A stretch of DNA of 64,000 bases from an uncultured Chloroflexota bacterium (GCA_913043205.1 CAJWLF010000008.1:1-64000), one strand, 5' to 3'; positions 53,444 through 62,792 are shown, counted from the first letter of the stretch. Numbers and translations: made by a program. The notes: generated by a model from the letters alone, not told the origin.

Positions 53444-54592
53444 CTATCGAAAAGTCTTTGCAAACTCTCGTATGTCATCTATCAGTAAGTTGGGTTGCTC
53501 AAGGGCGGCAAAATGACCACCACGGGGCATCTCAGTCCATTGAGTTACGTTGTAGACACGCTTAACATAGGAACGAGGTGGCCAAGACAGGATCTCCTTT
53601 GGGAACAACGCTGCTGCTGTAGGCACCTCGACACGCTTGCCCTCTTGAGACAATATGCGGCCGCCTTCTTCGCGTCGCCCGTAATATATCCAAGAAGCAG
53701 TATTGAAAGTGCGTGTTACCAAGTAGACCATTATGTTGGTCAGCATCGAATCTTTGCTATGAACACTCTCAAGATCATCCCCATCTATGTCTGACCAGGA
53801 GCGGTATTTCTCTGTAAGCCAAGCGGCAACTCCGACAGGGCTGTCCATCATTGCATAGCTTAGGGTCTGTGGTTTAGTTGCTTGCTGAGTTCGATATCCA
53901 TTCTCCGTCAACTGTTCACGTTCAAATTCAATAGCCCAAGCTTCTTCTTCTGCACCAACTGGGCCGTCCGGATGGCGCATAGTCATAATATTTATGTGAA
54001 TACCACAACAAGAGTTAGCGTGGTTCAATCCAAGCCAGCTCGAAATGGCCCCTCCCCAGTCTCCGCCTTGGGCAAGATATCTGTTGTATTGCAAAGTATT
54101 TGTCATTAATTCATCAAACATGGAGGCCATCTTTCTAGGTCCGATCGGTCGTGCGGGCGGGCCCGAGAAGCCAAATCCAGGGAGTGATGGTGCGACTACA
54201 TCAAATGCGTCATCTGCACTACCGCCGAAGCGCTCAGGGTGGGCTAAGGGGTCTATGATGTCGAGGAATTCGACTACTGATCCAGGCCAGCCGTGTGAAA
54301 TGATCAGAGGCAATGGGGATGGCCCGCTTCCTTTCTCGTGAATAAAATGTAAGTCAATACCGTGAATAGGGGTAGTGAACTGTGAGAAACGATTGATGCT
54401 TCGTTCCTGCTTTCGCCAGTCGAATTCATTGATCCAATATGCACAGAGTTCCTTCATGTAGTCTAGATTGGCCCCATATTCCCACCCACCGTCATCAGGC
54501 ATCTCATGCCATGGGAAATCTGCGACTCGTTTGCGGATTTGACCTAATGTGCGCTCTGGGACGTCTAGATGAAAAGATTTCATTTGGTTCAT
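53444..54592 (-). CDS. Epoxide hydrolase
   Basis: This alpha/beta hydrolase has an N-terminal epoxide hydrolase (EHN) domain, 382 residues. The oxyanion motif is SHGWPGSVVEF and the nucleophile is Asp178 in AQGGDWGGA; the base His is in MPRGGHFAALEQPNLL. FHLDVPERTLGQIRKRVADFPW is the EHN start. It turns an epoxide into a diol. The link to the neighbouring lyase and beta-helix genes is unclear. It starts at ATG 54592. Confidence 0.92.
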   Translation of the reverse strand: MNQMKSFHLDVPERTLGQIRKRVADFPWHEMPDDGGWEYGANLDYMKELCAYWINEFDWRKQERSINRFSQFTTPIHGIDLHFIHEKGSGPSPLPLIISHGWPGSVVEFLDIIDPLAHPERFGGSADDAFDVVAPSLPGFGFSGPPARPIGPRKMASMFDELMTNTLQYNRYLAQGGDWGGAISSWLGLNHANSCCGIHINIMTMRHPDGPVGAEEEAWAIEFEREQLTENGYRTQQATKPQTLSYAMMDSPVGVAAWLTEKYRSWSDIDGDDLESVHSKDSMLTNIMVYLVTRTFNTASWIYYGRREEGGRILSQEGKRVEVPTAAALFPKEILSWPPRSYVKRVYNVTQWTEMPRGGHFAALEQPNLLIDDIREFAKTFR

Positions 54593-54695
54593 ATAAGACT
54601 CAAACTTTTCGATCTATCAATGGTGTTTCTAAATGGCTGAATTCGCTCTGTAGACAAGGTGGTCGCGGTCATGAAGTGAGTTGTCTTCTTGGTTT

Positions 54696-56909
54696 TCAAT
54701 CAACAAATGTTACAGAAACCCCGTCAGGGACCTGTAATCCTATAGGTTCAGTCAGGGATTCAATTGAGAGGGTTCCTGTTTCTGGAGTTTCGGAATGCAA
54801 TACTAGTGTTCCTAGGCCCCATTGTTCTGCTGTTATCACTCCTAGAGGAGTTTCCCATCTCAACGGGGTAGGTTCGTCCAGGGGGTTCACTGCGATCCAA
54901 GTATTTTTAGTGGAATCCGATTCCTGATTGATTAGCCACATAGGCTGTGGATTCGTCGCAAGGATAGTATTCCCTAGATGCAGATTTCCGCTATCTCCTT
55001 GCATTGCAATGGGAGATGTAAGAGATGGAGGCGAGTATATGTCGCCATTGAATTTACGTTCGCCGGGTTCAGTGTTCCATAAGTCATAGTCGATAGATAA
55101 CTCTTCCCCGTCGTTGCTGAAGACTACATGACGCATATATTCGGAATCCACACTGTCTTCAATAACAGATTGATGCAGGTGCACTAAGAATGAGTCTGCA
55201 GATTCATAGTCTGTCTGCTCAACTATCTCTACAACATAGCCCGCCCTTATGTTCCCTTTCCAAAACGCTCCCTTTAGTGAAGCGTAGTCCCAAAAGCGTT
55301 TGGCTGGGCCACGATAATTGTAGATTGTTAACCATAACTCACCATTCGGACCCTGTTCGAGTACGATTGGGGCTTCGTGTCCCAAGCAGCTATGTTCTAA
55401 GGGCTTAATACCTACGTATATTGATCCATCTGCTATCACAAGCCAGTCATCCTCAGCTACTTTCTGTGGTAAATCCTTCGTAGCTATGCGTCGGTCGTTA
55501 AGCCAAATCTCGTCAATAGCTTTTGCGTCAGGAAAGACGATCACAGTTTTTAGTGAGGACACTAGATCGTGCTGTGGTTGCAGTGAGTACAGAGCGATGG
55601 ATTTGTTTTTGAGTTGGGCCCCAGCAAAATTTCCCTGGTCAAAGAAAGAGTTTGGAGGACGATCGGGTGCTGGGCTGATAGTACCGAAATGCTGATCATT
55701 TACTACGTATCGAGAGTACATCATTCCCCACTTACCAGGACTGTTAGGACGGGAGTAGTGCGCAATCAAATAATTTGATTGGTGCTCTATGTAGAAATCT
55801 TCCTGACCAATACTGTAAGTTTGGCTGGCTGTGCCGAGTACGTAAGACTTGGTGCCGTAAGTAGTAAGGTCTGTCCCTTCCTTGCGGTTTGCTGTTTCCT
55901 TTATCTCATAAGGCATGAACTGTTGTTGCTGATTTATCCAATATGGTACGAATTCTGGTAGCCAATGGTCTGTCATGGCCAACTCTAAATTGGACGGCAA
56001 CTCCGTATCTGTAGGCCGACCATATGGGCCGGATTCAAGTGCCCAATTCCAACCTGTTTGGCTCCAGATCAAGTCTTTTACTACCCCTTTCCCAGACATT
56101 AGCGAGTCCCAATAGCAACGGCAATAAGGACCACCAAGTTGGTTGGTTGGACGATGTATATGTAGCACTAAATGAAGCCAGAAGCGTTCGTACATAATGC
56201 GGGCTTGCAGGCAAATTCTTGGATCTTTCAGATGTTGGTTAATGACCGCTAAGGCGGATAGATCAATGCCTCCATATGACGGACTATTGTATTCGTGTGG
56301 GGCCCCAGACTGTACTGTGAATCGAACCCATTCATCCCACCGTGCTTTACCTAATGTTTGAAAATATTCATCATCGAGCCACTGTCCTCCGACGAGCAAC
56401 GAATAAAGGGCCATTATGTGAATATTGGTGTAAGTGGGCGCCACATTCATTCGATCTTGTTCTTCAAGCGCCATATGGACGCACTCGCGGCACTTGGAAA
56501 TTAGCTGAGGAGAAAGTTGGGCGTCATGTTCTATTAGGATTGGAAGTAGAAAACGGAGGTAAAATTGAACAGCATTCAGGTCAATCACTTCAATATCATC
56601 GTACAGCCATCTAAAGTTACCTCTGTGGGGATGGTGAGGGCTACATTCCTGGCACTCGAGAACTCTTGCGATAATGGCTTCTGCTTGAGCTACAGAGTTT
56701 TCATCACCAATGCGCATTAGTGCCTGAGCGAGGCACAAGGAAAACCTTGCGTCATAGCTCATGGGACGGTCATCCATAGCTCTTGTCATGCCGTGCCATG
56801 TGGGTCCCACTAGGTTATGTTCTGGATGATAGTTGTTTTGAGAATTTGCCAGGCCCCTTTGGAACATTGCCGTTAGTCTGGTTGCCTGAGCCAAATTATC
56901 CGATTGCAT
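54696..56909 (-). CDS. Toroid-plus-beta-sandwich protein, polysaccharide lyase-like
   Basis: This 737-residue protein is built from a helical N-terminal half (about 1-350), likely an (alpha/alpha)n toroid, and a beta-rich C-terminal half. APHEYNSPSYGGIDLSALAV recalls the central helices of lyases such as the heparinase II/III and hyaluronate-lyase folds; HRPTNQLGGPYCRCYWD and FYIEHQSNYLIAHYSRPN lie near the presumed cleft. No signal peptide is seen, so it may act on imported oligosaccharides. I cannot assign a PL family. It is divergent from the PhyH gene. Confidence 0.55.
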   Translation of the reverse strand: MQSDNLAQATRLTAMFQRGLANSQNNYHPEHNLVGPTWHGMTRAMDDRPMSYDARFSLCLAQALMRIGDENSVAQAEAIIARVLECQECSPHHPHRGNFRWLYDDIEVIDLNAVQFYLRFLLPILIEHDAQLSPQLISKCRECVHMALEEQDRMNVAPTYTNIHIMALYSLLVGGQWLDDEYFQTLGKARWDEWVRFTVQSGAPHEYNSPSYGGIDLSALAVINQHLKDPRICLQARIMYERFWLHLVLHIHRPTNQLGGPYCRCYWDSLMSGKGVVKDLIWSQTGWNWALESGPYGRPTDTELPSNLELAMTDHWLPEFVPYWINQQQQFMPYEIKETANRKEGTDLTTYGTKSYVLGTASQTYSIGQEDFYIEHQSNYLIAHYSRPNSPGKWGMMYSRYVVNDQHFGTISPAPDRPPNSFFDQGNFAGAQLKNKSIALYSLQPQHDLVSSLKTVIVFPDAKAIDEIWLNDRRIATKDLPQKVAEDDWLVIADGSIYVGIKPLEHSCLGHEAPIVLEQGPNGELWLTIYNYRGPAKRFWDYASLKGAFWKGNIRAGYVVEIVEQTDYESADSFLVHLHQSVIEDSVDSEYMRHVVFSNDGEELSIDYDLWNTEPGERKFNGDIYSPPSLTSPIAMQGDSGNLHLGNTILATNPQPMWLINQESDSTKNTWIAVNPLDEPTPLRWETPLGVITAEQWGLGTLVLHSETPETGTLSIESLTEPIGLQVPDGVSVTFVD

Positions 56910-56997
56910 TGTTACTCCTGAGATATTCTTCGCTCTACCATGTATGTATTACGATAGATAAGGATAATGAATAATCCAAATCACCTAAGGTGGATTT

Positions 56998-57804
56998 ATG
57001 ATTCTGTCAGATATGCAAATTGAACAATTTAGGGAACAGGGGCATTTTATTGCTGAAGGTGTCTTGCCACACGATGTACTGAATGCGGCCGCGGATGACT
57101 TTGAAAGACTTCGGTCCAAGCAAGATGCTGAAATTAGATCGACCGGTGAACGAAGAGGTATTTCCCATGAAGGCAGAAATTTTATTGCTCACTTGCATTT
57201 GCAAAGTGAGGCTAGTAGCAAGATATGCTTTGATTCCAAATTGATTCAAATTGCTGCTGCATTGATGGGAGAGAATGTCCGTCTCTATTGGAATCAGGCT
57301 GTAACTAAAGCGGCACATAGTGGAGGAGCTTTTTCCTGGCACCAAGACACCGGTTATCACAAAATGGATCCACTTGAGTACCTGACTTTATGGATACCAC
57401 TTGAGGATGCAACTGTAGAAAATGGAACTATCTGGGTGCTAAGTGGATCACATAAATGGGGTCTGCAAGAGCATGTCGTCGATGATGATTTGGGAGATAA
57501 AGTGGGATATCAGGGGGAGGAGCCCGGAATACCAGTCGAAGTCAAAAAAGGGTCTGTAGCCGTTTTTTCATCACTATGTTTTCATCGCAGTGGACCTAAC
57601 AATAGTGACAAACCAAGGAGGGCTTATGTGGTCCAATTCTGCCCTTCGCATGCTGTGGACGATACGGGATTGAAGTGGGGAGATAACATAGAAGTGGTTC
57701 GAGATGGACAACTGGTCGATCTGCCGAGTGGGGATTGGGCAGAACGCATCGTCGATTCTCGTGAAAATTGGGACAGCTCAATTATAGAAAATTGGCGAAT
57801 ATGA
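56998..57804 (+). CDS. Phytanoyl-CoA dioxygenase (PhyH) family protein, second copy
   Basis: This Fe(II)/2-oxoglutarate oxygenase has 268 residues. The iron site is in FSWHQDTGYH (HxD) and SSLCFHRSGPNNS (distal His), with Arg in KPRRAYVVQF. ATVENGTIWVLSGSHKWGL is the standard inner strand. It is a shorter form than the copy at 40 kb and not its close paralogue. AAGGTGG lies 5 nt before the ATG. It is followed by SDR and sulfatase genes on the same strand, which suggests a role in oxidising the same substrate. Confidence 0.88.
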   Translation: MILSDMQIEQFREQGHFIAEGVLPHDVLNAAADDFERLRSKQDAEIRSTGERRGISHEGRNFIAHLHLQSEASSKICFDSKLIQIAAALMGENVRLYWNQAVTKAAHSGGAFSWHQDTGYHKMDPLEYLTLWIPLEDATVENGTIWVLSGSHKWGLQEHVVDDDLGDKVGYQGEEPGIPVEVKKGSVAVFSSLCFHRSGPNNSDKPRRAYVVQFCPSHAVDDTGLKWGDNIEVVRDGQLVDLPSGDWAERIVDSRENWDSSIIENWRI

Positions 57805-57858
57805 CATTGCCTCATGATATTTGGGTAGTAACTGCACGATACAAGGGACAGTTTTAAA

Positions 57859-58731
57859 TTGCCACGCGTAGAAATTTCTGATGACCAGGATCGATTTGTT
57901 GTTGTTACAGGCGGGGCTATGGGCATTGGGGCGGCAATAGCCGAATGTTTTGCGAGATCCGGTGCTGCTGTGAGCATATTAGATATCGACGGTGACGCTG
58001 CCTCCAGTCTCGCTGAACGCCTTGTGGCTGATGGTCATCGTGTCGTTTCTTTTACTGGTGATGTTAGTTCGGCATCTGAAGCTGAACGTATGATTCTCGA
58101 TTCCGTATCCGCTCTTGGTGGATTGAATGTATTGGTGAACAATGCAGGTATTCAACCGAAATCTTCGAATGTTCGGGTGGAAGATTTGGATGAAACAACT
58201 TGGGATAGGGTCATTGATGTGAATCTAAAAGGACAATTTTTGATGTCTAAATTTTCGATACCTTATATCCGTCAGCAGGGGGGTGGGACAATTATCAACA
58301 TTGCCAGCGTGCAAGGGTTGCAATCACGTACCAAGGTTCCTGTGTACGCAGCGAGTAAAGGCGGTATTCTCTCGCTTACGCGCAACATGGCTTTGGATTA
58401 TGTAAAAGATAACATTCGCGTTGTGGCAATCAATCCGGGAGCGATTCCTGATACCAGCCTTGGGCTTAGTGCAGCGGAGATACAAGGCCGCACGGGAGAT
58501 GGCTTAAAGGTTCAGAGTGATACTAATCACAACTTAGATTGGGTAAATACTGTAGGAGGCCGTCCTACTGGAAATCCTTATGACATAGGCACAGTTGCAG
58601 TGTTTCTGGCTAGTAATGCTGCTTCATTTATCACTGGGGAATCTATAAATGTTGATGGTGGCGCCATGGCTATCGGAGCTTGGGCTCTGGAATCCCGGTC
58701 GGTATTAGGCCCACCGGAATCCGACGGCTAG
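57859..58731 (+). CDS. Short-chain dehydrogenase/reductase
   Basis: This classical SDR has 290 residues. The cofactor motif is VVTGGAMGIGAAIA, then NNAGIQP, the catalytic Ser in INIASVQG and YAASKGG with Tyr and Lys, and the C-terminal GESINVDGGAM. The first residues before the Rossmann fold are only 13 long. An Asp in ILDIDGDAA suggests NAD rather than NADP. It starts at TTG 54 nt after PhyH. The substrate is an unknown alcohol or sugar. Confidence 0.92.
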   Translation: MPRVEISDDQDRFVVVTGGAMGIGAAIAECFARSGAAVSILDIDGDAASSLAERLVADGHRVVSFTGDVSSASEAERMILDSVSALGGLNVLVNNAGIQPKSSNVRVEDLDETTWDRVIDVNLKGQFLMSKFSIPYIRQQGGGTIINIASVQGLQSRTKVPVYAASKGGILSLTRNMALDYVKDNIRVVAINPGAIPDTSLGLSAAEIQGRTGDGLKVQSDTNHNLDWVNTVGGRPTGNPYDIGTVAVFLASNAASFITGESINVDGGAMAIGAWALESRSVLGPPESDG

Positions 58732-58833
58732 CGAAATGGAATATTAATATTTGAACGGTAATTGATGCATTGCTGAAACAGGGAACGATTTGCGTGCGTA
58801 GTTGCGTTCACTTAGAGCTAATGAGGTAGTCAG

Positions 58834-60300
58834 ATGTCTATGCCTAACATTCTATTTATTCTTGCTGATGACCTTGGTTTCGGGGATATTGGATCATACA
58901 ATTCTGAGTCAAAAGTGCCTACGCCGAATATTGATCGACTCTCGGAAGAGGGCATGGTTTTTATGGATGCCCATAGTCCCTCTACTGTATGTACGCCTAG
59001 TCGCTACAGCATATTGACAGGCAGAATGGCCTTTCGTACGGGATTCTCCGGGGTTTTTACGGGAGCAGGTGGACCCTGTTTGATTGAAGAGTCGCGAAAG
59101 ACTTTGCCTGGCATGCTGCGTGAGCAGGGATATACGACTGCGTTGTTTGGTAAGTGGCACGTAGGTCTCAGTTTATTGGATAGGGATGGGAATCCGATCA
59201 ACGAAGATGGTTTCGATCCGGTGACGCGCATTGACTATACGCGCAGTATTCCAGATTCTCCCATCCATCGCGGCTTCGACCATTTTTTCGGGACTGCTTG
59301 CTGCCCGACAACTGATTTTCTTTACGCTTTTATAGATGGCGATCGGATTCCTGTACCACCAACAGGTTTACACGACCCTGATTCCCTCCCGGACCATCCT
59401 TATTCTAAGGACAACCGTGTCGGCTGGGTTGCACCCGACTTTGATTTTGAAGAGATGGATATGCTGTTGTTGAACAAAAGCATACAATTCCTCGAAAATC
59501 ATGCCGCAGAATCACAACAAAGACCGTTTTTTCTGTTTCATTCCACGCAGGGTGTCCACCTTCCATCTTTCCCTGGCAAAAAGTTTTGCGGCAAAACCAA
59601 TGCAGGACCTCATGGCGACTTCATTTACGAATTTGATTACGTTGTAGGGGAGTTGCTCGAGACTCTGGAAAGACTAGGTATGTCAGATAACACGCTGGTT
59701 ATTGTGACTAGTGATAATGGCCCTGAAGTTGCCAGTGTGGTAAATATGCGTAAGGATTATGAACATGACGGTGCAAGGCCATGGAGGGGTATGAAGAGGG
59801 ATCAGTGGGAAGGTGGCCATAGGATTCCGTTTATCGTCAGGTGGCCTGGGACTGTGGCACCGGGAGAGACTAGTGATCAGACGGTATGCTTATGCGATAT
59901 TTTTGCAACTTGTGCTTCAATCACCGGGGTGTCGATATCTAATGATGAGGCAGAGGACAGTTTTGATATTATGCCGGCGTTATTGGGTCGTCAGAGTGAT
60001 AAAGAAGCGATACGCTCCCATACCTTGCATCAGACCTCGGGACTTGATCTGGCTATTCGAAAAGATAAGTGGAAATACTTGGATCACCAGGGTTCTGGAG
60101 GAAATGATTATTCTACGGATGATCTCATACCATTTGCTATTCCTGACACTGCACCCGGTGCGCCAGGACAGTTGTACAATCTAGAAACTGACCCTGGCGA
60201 AACTACCAACCTATATTTTCAGTATCCGAAAATTGTCAGCGAATTAAAGACTAAATTGGATGAATATGTACGAACTGGGCGTAGCGCGCCTAGCAATTAA
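58834..60300 (+). CDS. Sulfatase (type I, formylglycine-dependent)
   Basis: This arylsulfatase-like protein has 488 residues. Both metal motifs are present: ILADDLGFGDIG and TSDNGPEVAS. The nucleophile C53 lies in STVCTPSRYSILTGR, the canonical C-x-P-S-R for formylglycine conversion, and GKWHVG is the Lys/His pair. There is no signal peptide, so it is cytoplasmic and acts on imported substrates, or needs another route out. GAGG lies 8 nt before the start. Last gene of the PhyH-SDR-sulfatase group. Confidence 0.93.
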   Translation: MSMPNILFILADDLGFGDIGSYNSESKVPTPNIDRLSEEGMVFMDAHSPSTVCTPSRYSILTGRMAFRTGFSGVFTGAGGPCLIEESRKTLPGMLREQGYTTALFGKWHVGLSLLDRDGNPINEDGFDPVTRIDYTRSIPDSPIHRGFDHFFGTACCPTTDFLYAFIDGDRIPVPPTGLHDPDSLPDHPYSKDNRVGWVAPDFDFEEMDMLLLNKSIQFLENHAAESQQRPFFLFHSTQGVHLPSFPGKKFCGKTNAGPHGDFIYEFDYVVGELLETLERLGMSDNTLVIVTSDNGPEVASVVNMRKDYEHDGARPWRGMKRDQWEGGHRIPFIVRWPGTVAPGETSDQTVCLCDIFATCASITGVSISNDEAEDSFDIMPALLGRQSDKEAIRSHTLHQTSGLDLAIRKDKWKYLDHQGSGGNDYSTDDLIPFAIPDTAPGAPGQLYNLETDPGETTNLYFQYPKIVSELKTKLDEYVRTGRSAPSN

Positions 60301-60360
60301 CCTAACATAAAGATGTATTGTTAAAGCAGACGCAATGATCGTTGTAAAGAGTTAAATGTG

Positions 60361-60392
60361 TGGTGCCGAGGATCGGACTTGAACCGTTCCAA
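60361..60392 (-). pseudogene. tRNA-Leu-like 3'-end fragment (T-arm and acceptor)
   Basis: The minus strand reads GGTTCAAGTCCGAT then CCTCGGCACCA. This is the T-arm followed by the 3' acceptor strand, discriminator and CCA of a tRNA-Leu-type gene. The matching 5' acceptor GCCGAGG is absent in the next 90 nt, and the T-stem has one A-A mismatch, so no full tRNA can form. Such 3' ends are commonly left as attachment sites by integrated elements. Confidence 0.55.
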
Positions 60393-60437
60393 GGTTTCTC
60401 TCAGCGGATATCAAGATCGTGATACAGGTTTGTTTTC

Positions 60438-61793
60438 TTACCTTTTTCTTAAGCCTGTTCCTTCAAATCGGTCAGCTTGTGTGTTATTGGTTGTTACTTC
60501 GTTTGGCGGAGCCTCAACGTATTCATAGCGACGAATACCCGGTATTGTCACCCAGATTATCCCTACTACAGCTATCCCTATGAAACCTCCGAATACCATC
60601 GTTGCGCCGGCACCGATGGCGGCTGAAACGAACGCAACTTCCATCTGTCCTGCGTGGTTTGCGGTCATAGCGGCGAATGAGTGGGCACTAGAAGCTCGAC
60701 CTATTAGTCTGTCCGGTGTGGTTAGCTGGACGATAGCTTGTCTCATTGTCATACCGACCGAGTCAGTTGCACCCAAAAACGCGACGATGATGAGTCCGAT
60801 CCAGAAGATAGGTGTAATTCCGAATGCAATTAATCCGATAGCGTAGGCCAATGTGGCGGTTAGAACTATTCTGCCTTTGTGTCGAATTTTCTCCGTGAAG
60901 AACACCAACATTGATCCACCGACCCCACCAAGTGCGTTGGCAGAGCCAAGTAGGGCAGTTCCCTCTGCCCCCATGCCATATAGACCGCTTGCGAACAAAG
61001 GGAAAAGCATGCGGTAGAAGCTGACAATGGTGACCCCCACGTCCAGTAGGTAAAGTCCTGGTAGGATCGGGTGTCCTTTTATGAAATTCGCCCCTTCACG
61101 TAGTGATGTAACCTTGCTCTGGGTAGTAGTGTCGGGATCTGGGGATCCACTGGCATTTATCATGGCGGGAGCGATCATGCTCACCCCAGCAAATACAGAT
61201 CCGACCAAGAACGTCGTCGTTACACCGAATTGAGTGAAAAGTAGACCAAATAGGAGTGGCGCCGCAATTTGTCCGATCTGGAAAGAAGCCGTTTGGAACG
61301 TTACTGCATTTGTGGTGTGGGATCGTGGGATCACTCTTGGAAGCATGGCAGGTCTGGCGGAATTACCCAACATGTTCACAATCCCGGTCATTCCTGTCAC
61401 AGTGAATATCATCCATGGCGCTAGAATTTCGTTCAATGCTGCCAGGGTTAACAGTGCCATTGAAATGAAAGAAACGGACTGGGTAAATACCATCAGTCTC
61501 TTCCGGTTGATAGTGTCGGCTAGCAAGCCTCCATAAACTACCACCGGCATCTGCAGAAATTGGATAGCGCCGAGTATTCCTAGTTGTACAGCTGATCCTG
61601 TCTCGTCATACAACCACTGCGTGCTGGCGAACAATCTCAATTGCATCGCGATTAGCATGCTCATGCCTGATACCCAAAGCATGGTGTAATCGCGGAATGC
61701 TAACGAGGACCATGGTCTCAAGCTTCTGTAGTACGATTGGGTGTCTTTTATCTCGGGAGACTTAGTGTCTGATTCGGATGAGTTCGATTTCAA
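60438..61793 (-). CDS. MFS transporter
   Basis: This 451-residue major facilitator protein has about 12 membrane spans. GGLLADTINRKRLMVFTQ is the A-type loop after span 2, and FFTEKIRHKGRIVL is its counterpart in the second half. The N-terminal 25 residues are polar and Ser-rich. It resembles the drug/siderophore exporter-like group of the MFS protein at 45.6 kb. Its 3' end is 46 nt from the tRNA fragment. No partner genes are adjacent. Confidence 0.87.
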   Translation of the reverse strand: MKSNSSESDTKSPEIKDTQSYYRSLRPWSSLAFRDYTMLWVSGMSMLIAMQLRLFASTQWLYDETGSAVQLGILGAIQFLQMPVVVYGGLLADTINRKRLMVFTQSVSFISMALLTLAALNEILAPWMIFTVTGMTGIVNMLGNSARPAMLPRVIPRSHTTNAVTFQTASFQIGQIAAPLLFGLLFTQFGVTTTFLVGSVFAGVSMIAPAMINASGSPDPDTTTQSKVTSLREGANFIKGHPILPGLYLLDVGVTIVSFYRMLFPLFASGLYGMGAEGTALLGSANALGGVGGSMLVFFTEKIRHKGRIVLTATLAYAIGLIAFGITPIFWIGLIIVAFLGATDSVGMTMRQAIVQLTTPDRLIGRASSAHSFAAMTANHAGQMEVAFVSAAIGAGATMVFGGFIGIAVVGIIWVTIPGIRRYEYVEAPPNEVTTNNTQADRFEGTGLRKR

Positions 61794-61925
61794 GTTGTTT
61801 CTATTGGCTGGGTACTGAATTGAGGCATAATAGCACTGCTCAGTTATATTCAGGATTCATAATCCGTCGGAGGGGCTTGTCATTTAGTTGGATCGGAGGC
61901 TTCCGTTTACCAAAAGGTTTGCACC

Positions 61926-62173
61926 TCATTTTGCCAGATTATCGGCGATACGACTGAGGCCACCATAGTTTACGCACTGAGACCACGTTAGTTTGTTACT
62001 TTCATCATCCATTATGTACTTACCATTGCCCATATCCGGAGAGAACTTGACCCAATCCGCGCCGCTTTACGTTTTTCCTTAGTGATCTCTGATTCCCAAT
62101 GGCCCAGAACATTGATCGCTGCTAGTCTTAGATTTTTCCTCAAACCCCCATATCTAATGCATGTTTCTGTCAT
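61926..62173 (-). pseudogene. Small gene split by a frameshift, with internal repeat
   Basis: On the minus strand an ORF from ATG 62173 (MTETCIRYGGLRKNLRLAAI, then NVLGHWESEITKEKRKAA) loses sense after KRKAA. A second frame continues at once with DWVKFSPDMGNGKYIMDDES, then NKLTWSQCVNYGGLSRIADNLAK and TGA. Joined, they give about 82 residues with two similar segments, CIRYGGLRK and CVNYGGLSR. The frame change falls in GCGGCGCGG. It is either a decayed gene or an assembly indel. Neither part is in the track. The rest of 61794-62261 holds nothing I recognise. Confidence 0.4.
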
Positions 62174-62261
62174 AAACAAACTTCATTTGTATCGCCATTA
62201 ATTTATATAAAGATACGTCATCCCTCACCACACGAGTTTTGTGTCGCTTTTTGAGCGTTAG

Positions 62262-62546
62262 TTAATCTATTTTTTCGAGCGAGTAGACTTCATCGACACA
62301 ATTGAATTTCGTATCCCATGCTCGCATTTCTTCAGACGTCATTAATTCCTGAAATTTTTCCATATCAGTTATGTGAATCATCAAAGCAATTTTTCCTTCT
62401 CTTATAATGCCTATGTCGTAATCAGTGAAAAAACCTGTTCCCTTTTCTTTGGTGGCATTAAACATTTCCATATAGTCATCAGTGGTACCGTCAAAAGTTG
62501 ATACGACGCAGATATTCACTTGATTCGTCCTTTTCATCATCCGCAT
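62262..62546 (-). CDS. Small dimeric alpha-beta barrel-like protein (DUF3764-like)
   Basis: This 94-residue protein reads TFDGTTDDYMEMFNATKEKG, then DYDIGIIREGKIALMIHITD and MEKFQELMTSEEMRAW. The strand-helix-strand-strand-helix-strand order and the F-x-D-W/Y-type helix resemble DUF3764 and other ABM-like small barrels. No catalytic residue is clear. The start could be either of two close ATGs. It stands alone. The assignment is tentative. Confidence 0.55.
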   Translation of the reverse strand: MRMMKRTNQVNICVVSTFDGTTDDYMEMFNATKEKGTGFFTDYDIGIIREGKIALMIHITDMEKFQELMTSEEMRAWDTKFNCVDEVYSLEKID

Positions 62547-62645
62547 TAGACATACGGTTTAACGATCTAATTCGAGTGTATTTCAACAACAGCCTATCTT
62601 CCAAAAACCAACAACAAATTCATCCTCAAACTTTGCTTCTAGGGC

Positions 62646-62674
62646 CCCTATTACGTAGTACGTAAAAAGTAGGG
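62646..62674. promoter_or_regulatory. Palindromic site upstream of the lipoprotein gene
   Basis: TTACGTA-g-TACGTAA (62651-62665) is a perfect dyad, flanked by CCCTA (62646-62650) and TAGGG (62670-62674), which extend the symmetry. It lies about 130 nt before the lipoprotein start at 62793 and could be a regulator site or leader hairpin. Confidence 0.4.
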
Positions 62675-62792
62675 ATACCCCCTGTAAAATACAATAATCT
62701 CTTAGAATGACTTTGCGTATATACAGGTTTTGAGGGATAGATGTATGTGGTTTGGTTTAATTAATGGCGACAACCGGACAAGCGAGGCATAA

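Noticed and set aside
60361-60446. Complete tRNA gene on the minus strand
   Set aside because: The 5' acceptor strand GCCGAGG and a D-arm are absent; only the T-arm and 3' acceptor are recognisable.
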